Positions 58,278-64,000 of a DNA stretch of 64,000 nt are shown here, in pieces. Position 1 is the first letter of the stretch. Each line of letters starts with the position of its first letter. Location: NCBI RefSeq assembly GCF_018991925.1, contig NW_024756661.1, positions 1 to 64,000 of the forward strand, given 5' to 3'. The position numbers and the translations under genes were made by a program. The notes below the pieces were generated by a model, which did no database searches, had not been told where the DNA came from, and saw nothing but the letters and a program-made list of their open reading frames with translations. This DNA comes from Homarus americanus. Its lineage: Eukaryota > Arthropoda > Malacostraca > Decapoda > Nephropidae.

Positions 58278-59163
58278 GGGGTCAGTACTGGGCCCCCTCT
58301 TGTTCATAATCTACATAAACGATCTAGATACTGGGATCAGCAGTGACATAAGCAAGTTTGCGGATGACACCAAAATAGGGCGGCAGAATAATTCAGGGCA
58401 GAATGCAAATGCGCTACAGGAGGACTTAAATAAACTGCAGGAGTGGTCAGGAAAATGGCAAATGAATTCAACACCAGCAAGTGCAGCGTACTGAATATTG
58501 AAAGAACAAATACTGTCAATGTATACAGCCTTAACAACATCAACCTAGAGAAGTCGACTTGTGAAAGAGACAGGTGTATTTGTAAGCCCGGACCTACGGC
58601 CTAGAAAACAGTGCGTTAATGTTCGAAATAAGGCAAACAGGGTATTAGGTTTTATATCTAGAAGTGTAAGTAATAAGAGTGCGGAGGTCATATTACAACT
58701 ATATCTTGCGTTAGTCAGGTCGCACCTCGATTATGCGGTTCAGTTCTGGTGTCCTTATTATAGAATGGATATCAATTCACTGGAGTCGGTGCAGCGAAGA
58801 ATGACGAAAATGATTCCGGGACTTAGAAACCTTCCATATCAAGATAGATTAAAGAAACTAAACTTGCATTCCAAAGAAAGACGAAGAGTGCGGGGAGATA
58901 TGATAGAAGTATTTAAGTGGGTGAGAGGAATCAATAAAGGCGATATAGATAAAGTTCTTATAATATCCGAGCAGGATAGGACTCGGAGCAACGGATTTAA
59001 GTTGGATAAATTTAGGTTTAGGAGGGAGATAGGAAGGAACTGGTTCACAAATAGGGTGGTAGACGAGTGGAACACGCTTAGCAACTTTGTAGTAAGTGCT
59101 GGAACGCTGGAAAGTTTTAAAAGGAGGCTAGACAAATTCATGGATGATAGAGAGTGGTTGTAA
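58278..59163 (+). pseudogene. CR1 reverse transcriptase fragment, two frameshifts
   Basis: First segment: GSVLGPLLFIIYINDLD and FADD (58,357-58,368), to a frameshift near 58,465. A second frameshift near 58,573 restores the C-terminal frame, open to TAA 59,161-59,163, with FWCPYYRMDINSLESVQRR, FKLDKFRFRREIGRNWF and ESFKRRLDKFM. It lacks the endonuclease and motif A, so it is dead. Confidence 0.9.
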
Positions 59164-59238
59164 CTCTAGACAGGAGCTGCCATACACAGGCCTACCGGCC
59201 TATTGCAGACTCCTTATTTTCTTATGTTCTTATGTAGA
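58278..59238 (+). mobile_element. 5'-truncated CR1 LINE copy
   Basis: Starts inside reverse transcriptase motif B and runs to a 3' end of TTCTTATGTTCTTATGTAG. It is a different subfamily from the 30-kb copy (about two thirds protein identity by eye). 5' truncation is typical of incomplete target-primed reverse transcription, but here the truncation point abuts a SINE head. Confidence 0.9.
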
Positions 59239-60023
59239 ACTTAAAAATTGCAAAAAAATCGACAAATGATCAAATCTTGTAGGCGATGATTCTTTCATGT
59301 GTGTGTGTGTGTGTGTGTGACGGTCAAACATCGTGGGCCGTCGGACTCAGAAGCCTGCCATTGCTCTATAAGACCTCTTAAAGCTGACCCTTGACCACCT
59401 TACACGGTAACATTATAAACTATTTCTACAACATCCTTACGGTGTTGTTCAACTTGTTGTTTATCTAGTGATGAAACACCGTTTAATTCTGCACTGGGCA
59501 TTTGTTTGACGGTAAGAAAGTGCATTGTGAGATTAAGGAGAGCCCATCAGAGCCAACCAATCTGTCATATCTAGCTAATGGCTCTGCAATTAAGAAACCC
59601 CATATCATTCTTAATCCTTCTCCCCTCGAGATGAGAAAAAACGACGCAATATCAGCAAGAGATATCTGACTGAAGATGTTCGTCAAGGATATCATCATCA
59701 GTATGTTTTTGTGAGATATCATTTTTGTGTCCTCTTCTAGATACATAAGGCAGCTGGTAACTGTGCAAGACGCCAGGTATTCAACAGTAGATCACCATAC
59801 ATGCGCTCTCTGCTGTGAACAACGACTCACTTCCGCTATAACACATTGACTGCACCAACCGGAAAAACTACTCCCACCTAAACTCGTCTTAAACGCTTTA
59901 CAACAGTGTTCAGTTCCGGAGTGAAAAATTTCAACCGAGTAGTAATATTTACATCCATACGAGTATTATGGACGACTAGGAGGAGGGGCACATGTCATGC
60001 AGTGCCATTAGCGCTGGTGTAAT
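59239..60023. other. Unique DNA
   Basis: (GT)n at 59,299-59,319. The minus-strand 87-codon frame at 59,483-59,746 has no recognised domain. Confidence 0.5.
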
Positions 60024-60240
60024 CAGTGCCGGATTTAGACCTGTGGAGGCCCATGGGCAGCCTCTTTGTGGAGGCCCCCCTCATTATAACTCCCCAAGAG
60101 GGTGAGGTGGAGAGTGAAGCGAGCCTAAACATCTGGGAGTTCCGGGGAGCGCTGTAAGCCCCCCGGGAAAATTGTGAAATTTGAACACTTCTTTGGAGAA
60201 TTTTGAAGCCATATGCAGTTATATATAGGAAATTAGAACA
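60024..60240 (+). mobile_element. Possible hAT-family 5' end
   Basis: CAGTGCCGGATTTAGACC resembles the CAGNGNCGGAT terminus common to hAT transposons, followed by GGCCCATGGGCAGCC. An 8-base GGTGTAAT precedes it, but no matching right end or duplicate was found in the window, so this is at best a fragment. Confidence 0.35.
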
Positions 60241-60435
60241 TTGAAATTTTTTTAATTAACTGTATATTTATTGATAGTGTACAAATTCCCAACACACACA
60301 CACACACTTGTCAACCGTCGGTGAGACAAGACGTGCCCCGAAGGCGCTCCCGGTTTTTAGCAGCCAGGCCGAGTCTGTTTGGCCCTGCCCCCTCCCCCTG
60401 CTATATCCCAACGCCCTACCAGCCTTACTACACCG

Positions 60436-60800
60436 GGATCTATTCAGCAAAACATTCTAGTGATTAGTGAACGATTGATTACCGAGCAGTGTTCCTATAG
60501 TGCACTTAAGGAAAAGCACAAAAGCACAGCAGTGTAATACTGAGTGTGACTGGACCCGACCTAACCTGACCGGGACTTTCTCAGCAAAACATTCAAGTCA
60601 TCAGTGCAATAAGTGATTATCATACAGTGCTCCGATAGTGCACCCCAAGGAAAAGTCAGACAGTGGGCACTTTATCGGTCACCTTCAAAGTGCCAGTGAC
60701 AAGGACCACCGCGGTGTTTACATATATCGTGAAAACTGTGTCGGCGACCCCAAGCACCAGGGACAAAGACCCACGGTCTTTACGACTGACAAATATTAAC
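60436..60800 (+). promoter_or_regulatory. LINE 5' UTR with two 137-bp monomers
   Basis: TCAGCAAAACATTC occurs at 60,444 and 60,581, and flanking sequence is shared: ACCGGGA, GTGATTA, CAGTG.TCC.ATAGTGCAC and AAGGAAAAG. Tandem 5' monomers are known to act as promoters in some LINEs (for example mouse L1). Promoter activity here is inference. Confidence 0.7.
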
Positions 60801-60802
60801 AT

Positions 60803-63034
60803 ATGTCTACCAGTGTCAGTGGCCCTCTAAGTGCCGTCAGTGACTTTATGGCCACCGGATACAAACACTTCCGTCCGCCCACAACAGATATCAACAGATG
60901 GCCACCAATCACTTACTCCCGACGCACTCTGTACCATCTAAAGCGTGGGAACGGTTATCCTGATGGCAGTGTTATCGCGCGACTCAAGTCACTGAACATA
61001 TTCCACGTGCGTAGCCGTAGACAGGGCCGTCATACACATAAGCCCATTAGGACCGTAACCTCCACTAGGAAACCGGAGAAACCCACCCCTGACAGACCGT
61101 ACCACTACACTGAAGTTCCACGGATATGGTATGATCTCCCGTCTCTACTGCTACCCAACTTCACTTCCCTAGCTAACAAGTTTGACGAGCTGGCAACTAC
61201 AGTCAGGTCAGCCGCCGCGAGCGTCGTTGCCATATGTGAGGCTTGGCAAATTGTGTCTGATACGTGTCACATTGAGGGATATCAACTCTTTCATCACCTT
61301 CGTTCACATAGACGCGGAGGGGGCGTTGCCCTCTTCTGTCAAGATGACCTACGCCCGTCACGCCTGGATGTTCAAGTCCCAGCAGATATGGAAGCATTAT
61401 GGGTACGTGTTGTGCCACGGGCCCACCCGCGCCACACTGCTTCCATCATAATCTGTGTGGCATACCATCCTCCTCGCTCACCCACCAGAGACACTCTTAT
61501 CAATCATCTCATTACCACCTCAGACCACCTCAGAGTTAGGTACCCATGTGCCAAGTTAGTATTATGTGGGGATTATAATGAAATTGACACCACTGATATC
61601 CAGGACCAGCTATCACTATCACAAGTTGTGAACTTCCCCACACACGGTCAAAATACCCTTGACCTTATCTTAACTGACTTAGCGGACCAGTACCAACCAC
61701 CTCAACCAATGCCTCCTATCGGGTGTAGCACACACTTATCAGTGCTCTGGTCCCCAGCTGCCACTCCCACTCAAGTACAGAGACCCTACATCAAGACCTA
61801 CAGGCCGATTACTGACTCTGCAGTGCGCCTCTTCGGGCAGTGGATAGTTCACCATCCCTGGACTGAAGTACTTAGCGTGGATGACGTGGAAACCAAATGG
61901 ATAAATTATACCAACACCACCACGGAAGCTCACCACCACTTCTTCCCCGAGAAGTCCGTCAGATCTCACCCAGCTGACTTGCCCTGGATCACACCTCGGA
62001 TCAAAAGACTTATGCAACAGAGAGACAGAGCCTTTCATCTCAATGACCACATCCGCTACAGGTCCCTTCGCAACCGAGTCATCCGCGAAATACGCACTGC
62101 AAAGAAGTCCCACTACCCAACCAAATTACAACACCTGAAGCAGACCAATATCAGTCAATGGTATGGTAAGCTTAAAGAACTCTGTGGACTAAACAATAAG
62201 ACACACCCCCTCCCCTTCCTTAGCCATCTCACTAATGTTGACGCAGCTGAGCAAAGAAATAACCATTTCGCTACTATATGTCCGACGCTCCCCCGGCTTG
62301 ACACAACCACTCTCCCTGCTTACCTACCAGCCCCCCTTCCCACTGACTTAATAGAAGAATTTGAAGTAGCAAAACGCCTGGACAAACTAAAATTAAAACG
62401 CTCTACCACCCCCATTGACTTACCAATGAAACTCTTCAAGCAGTTCTCCCCAGAGCTTGCTAAACCCCTATGCTCCATCATCAATGCTTCTCTCAGTCAA
62501 GCCAGATGCCCAGCTGACTGGAAGACCTCTTATGTATCACCAGTGCCCAAGTCAACCAGCCCACAATCCTTAAATCAGCTACGACCTATTGCAATCACCC
62601 CAATACCCAGCCTAATCTGTGAAAGTTTTGTGTTCGACTGGGCTTATGCTGATATTGCAGGAGTCGTAGACCCTCAGCAATTTGGCAATATGAAAACTTC
62701 CTCCACCACTCACTGTCTTGTCAGCTTTCTCGATTACATATACCGCCATCTCGAGAAACGAAAAACGTCTGTAGCTGTCGCCTTTATTGATTTCACTAAA
62801 GCATTCGACCTAGTCGACCACAATATAATCATCAACAAAGCTATTGACCTCGGGCTTCGGAGAAGTTTTATACCATGGCTTACAGACTTCCTCAGTCACC
62901 GACGCCAAGCTGTACGCTTCCGAGGGGCTGTCTCCACCTTTCAGTCACTCACCTGTGGCGTCCCCCAAGGCACCAAGATGGGATCAGCGTCAACAATTCT
63001 GCTCCCGACTATACCGCCCTTCAGGATTTATTGA
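60803..63034 (+). pseudogene. LINE endonuclease-reverse transcriptase ORF, motif C deleted
   Basis: 743 codons. Residues 1-105 form a basic N-terminal extension (RRQGRHTHKP near 72-81). Endonuclease about 112-320: E146 in ICEAW, GGGVALF 172-178, GDYN 256-259, LDLILTD 286-292. The usual S-D-H triad reads S-T-H (309-311), losing a catalytic Asp. Reverse transcriptase from about 560: LRPIAITP, then motif A FIDFTKAFD 661-669 with D663, and motif B GVPQGTKMG 719-727. Just after this (about 62,983) the frame breaks and the region that should hold the YxDD motif C is missing. The last 16 or so residues are out-of-frame readthrough. Confidence 0.9.
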
Positions 63035-63504
63035 ACAGTCTCCAAAACTGGGCCACCAACAACCATGTCACCATCAACCACACCAAGACCATGGTTATGC
63101 ACATCAACCTCTCTTCCGACATTGTCCCACCTCCTTCCATTACTTTAGGTCCGAACACACTCCAGGTTGTAGATTCCACGAAGCTCCTCGGCGTCACCAT
63201 AGACAACAAACTAAATTGGAAACCACACGTCAGTGAAGTTGTCAAATCCTCCAGTTTCCGTCTCCACCTCCTCAGCCGACTCAAGTCCCTCGGAGTTCCT
63301 GCACTCGAGCTCCTCAGTGTTTACACAACATTCATACTTCCCAAGCTCACCTATGCCTCCCCTACCTGGTCTTCCTCCCTAAATGCCACACAACGTAAAC
63401 ACCTAGAAAAAGTGCAAAAGAGGTACATGCAAGATTATTCTCTCCCCTTCCTACTCCACATATCAAGAAGCGCTCAACACACTGACCCTTTCGACTCTCA
63501 CTGA
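62984..63504 (+). pseudogene. LINE reverse transcriptase thumb/C-terminal region
   Basis: In another frame, SVNNSAPDYTALQDLLN, HINLSSDIVPP, LLGVTIDNKLNWKPHV and LPKLTYASPTWSSSL form the usual post-motif-C block. The stop TGA at 63,502-63,504 follows a frameshift near 63,455. Confidence 0.85.
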
Positions 63505-63703
63505 CCATCACCACGACCTCATCTGCAAATTTGGTAAGAAGCTTCTACACCATCCTCGACACCGGCTCCTACTACCACCTGAGATCCTTAGCCCGAGAAT
63601 TGCTGTTCGACACCACAACCGCATCCAGCCCATACGTGCACGAACTGATCGCTATAAGAACAGCCCAGTCCCAACCATTATAAAAATTATCAATAACTTG
63701 TAA
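63458..63703 (+). pseudogene. LINE ORF C-terminal tail in shifted frame
   Basis: The frame TYQEALNTLTLSTLTDHHHD through PRIAVRHHNRIQPIR to INNL ends at TAA 63,701-63,703 and continues the protein after the frameshift near 63,455. A second TAA follows at once. Confidence 0.75.
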
Positions 63704-63916
63704 TAAACCAGTGTATTCACTCCCAGTAAATACTACTTCTTGCACTGTCACTATGTTGAAATGCCCTGTAGTTTGAGCTTTTCCCCATCTAGTTATTATA
63801 TATCTTATTTGTATCACTTATGTTACTTGTATATATTTGTAATTCGAAACCCATTCCCCAAATATGTAACTGTATATTTTCAGTCTTCTGGCTGCCAAGC
63901 TCTTTCAATAAACCGT

Positions 63917-63918
63917 TA

Positions 63919-63963
<45 letters not shown>
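63917..63963 (+). repeat. (ATT)n tail of the LINE
   Basis: About 15 ATT trinucleotides directly after the AATAAA-containing 3' UTR. Microsatellite tails in place of poly(A) are typical of several non-LTR clades. The last 37 bases of the window are unique flank. Confidence 0.9.
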
Positions 63964-64000
63964 TAACAAAAGTGAGACATGACTGGAGTCATTCATGTGG

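Larger units (their letters stand above)
60430..63963 (+). mobile_element. Second LINE, Jockey/L2-like, with (ATT)n tail
   Basis: About 3.5 kb: repeated 5' UTR, one main ORF (endonuclease then reverse transcriptase), 3' UTR with AATAAA at 63,907-63,912, and an (ATT)n microsatellite tail at 63,917-63,963. It differs from the CR1 copies in ORF layout (single ORF with a 100-residue N-terminal extension) and 3' end. Clade naming below the Jockey superfamily level is uncertain. Confidence 0.85.

Overview
This window is eukaryotic and almost entirely non-genic. It carries dense microsatellites, GC-rich and AT-rich minisatellites, degenerate interstitial arrays of the arthropod telomere repeat (TTAGG/CCTAA), tRNA-derived SINE pieces, and decayed non-LTR (LINE) and LTR retrotransposon copies. 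This mix fits a large repeat-rich arthropod genome. A decapod crustacean is my best guess (inference; no barcode gene is present). No bacterial-style gene or operon exists. Nearly all long open frames are read-through of tandem repeats whose period happens to avoid stop codons.

Layout. 1-30 kb: back-to-back minisatellites (units of 17 to 52 bp), polypurine/polypyrimidine tracts and CCTAA-derived arrays, separated by short unique pieces. 30.47-33.67 kb: the longest CR1-clade LINE, decayed, directly followed by a 279-bp inverted-repeat element (33,690-33,968). 34-41 kb: more minisatellites. 40.96-42.39 kb: an LTR with a textbook tRNA-Lys primer-binding site, on the minus strand. 42.6-47 kb: minisatellites. 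48.22-49.25 kb: a rearranged CR1 fragment with an inverted internal segment, followed by a 159-bp TA-flanked MITE. 49.5-56 kb: the only long stretch nearly free of tandem repeats. It contains the one host-gene piece I recognise: the 63-bp first coding exon of a SEC14L1/real-time (retm) orthologue on the minus strand (53,955-54,017), with a perfect splice donor. 57-59.3 kb: a 32-bp minisatellite, then a SINE head joined to a 5'-truncated CR1 copy. 60.0-63.96 kb: a possible hAT end, then a second and different LINE with repeated 5' monomers, an endonuclease-reverse transcriptase ORF that has lost the reverse transcriptase catalytic motif C, and an (ATT)n tail.

The most unusual signal is a dispersed short repeat with arms resembling GGATCACCTGAAGATTA...AGCTTATTTCACC. 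It recurs about a dozen times. In the clearest copies two inverted arms flank a short core, and at 22,070-22,332 that core is a (CCTAA)n telomere-type array. At 8,511-8,779 one arm has itself been amplified into a 32-bp tandem array. This looks like a small foldback element that carries or seeds interstitial telomeric DNA.

All identifications come from reading the sequence and from memory of protein families. No database search was run.
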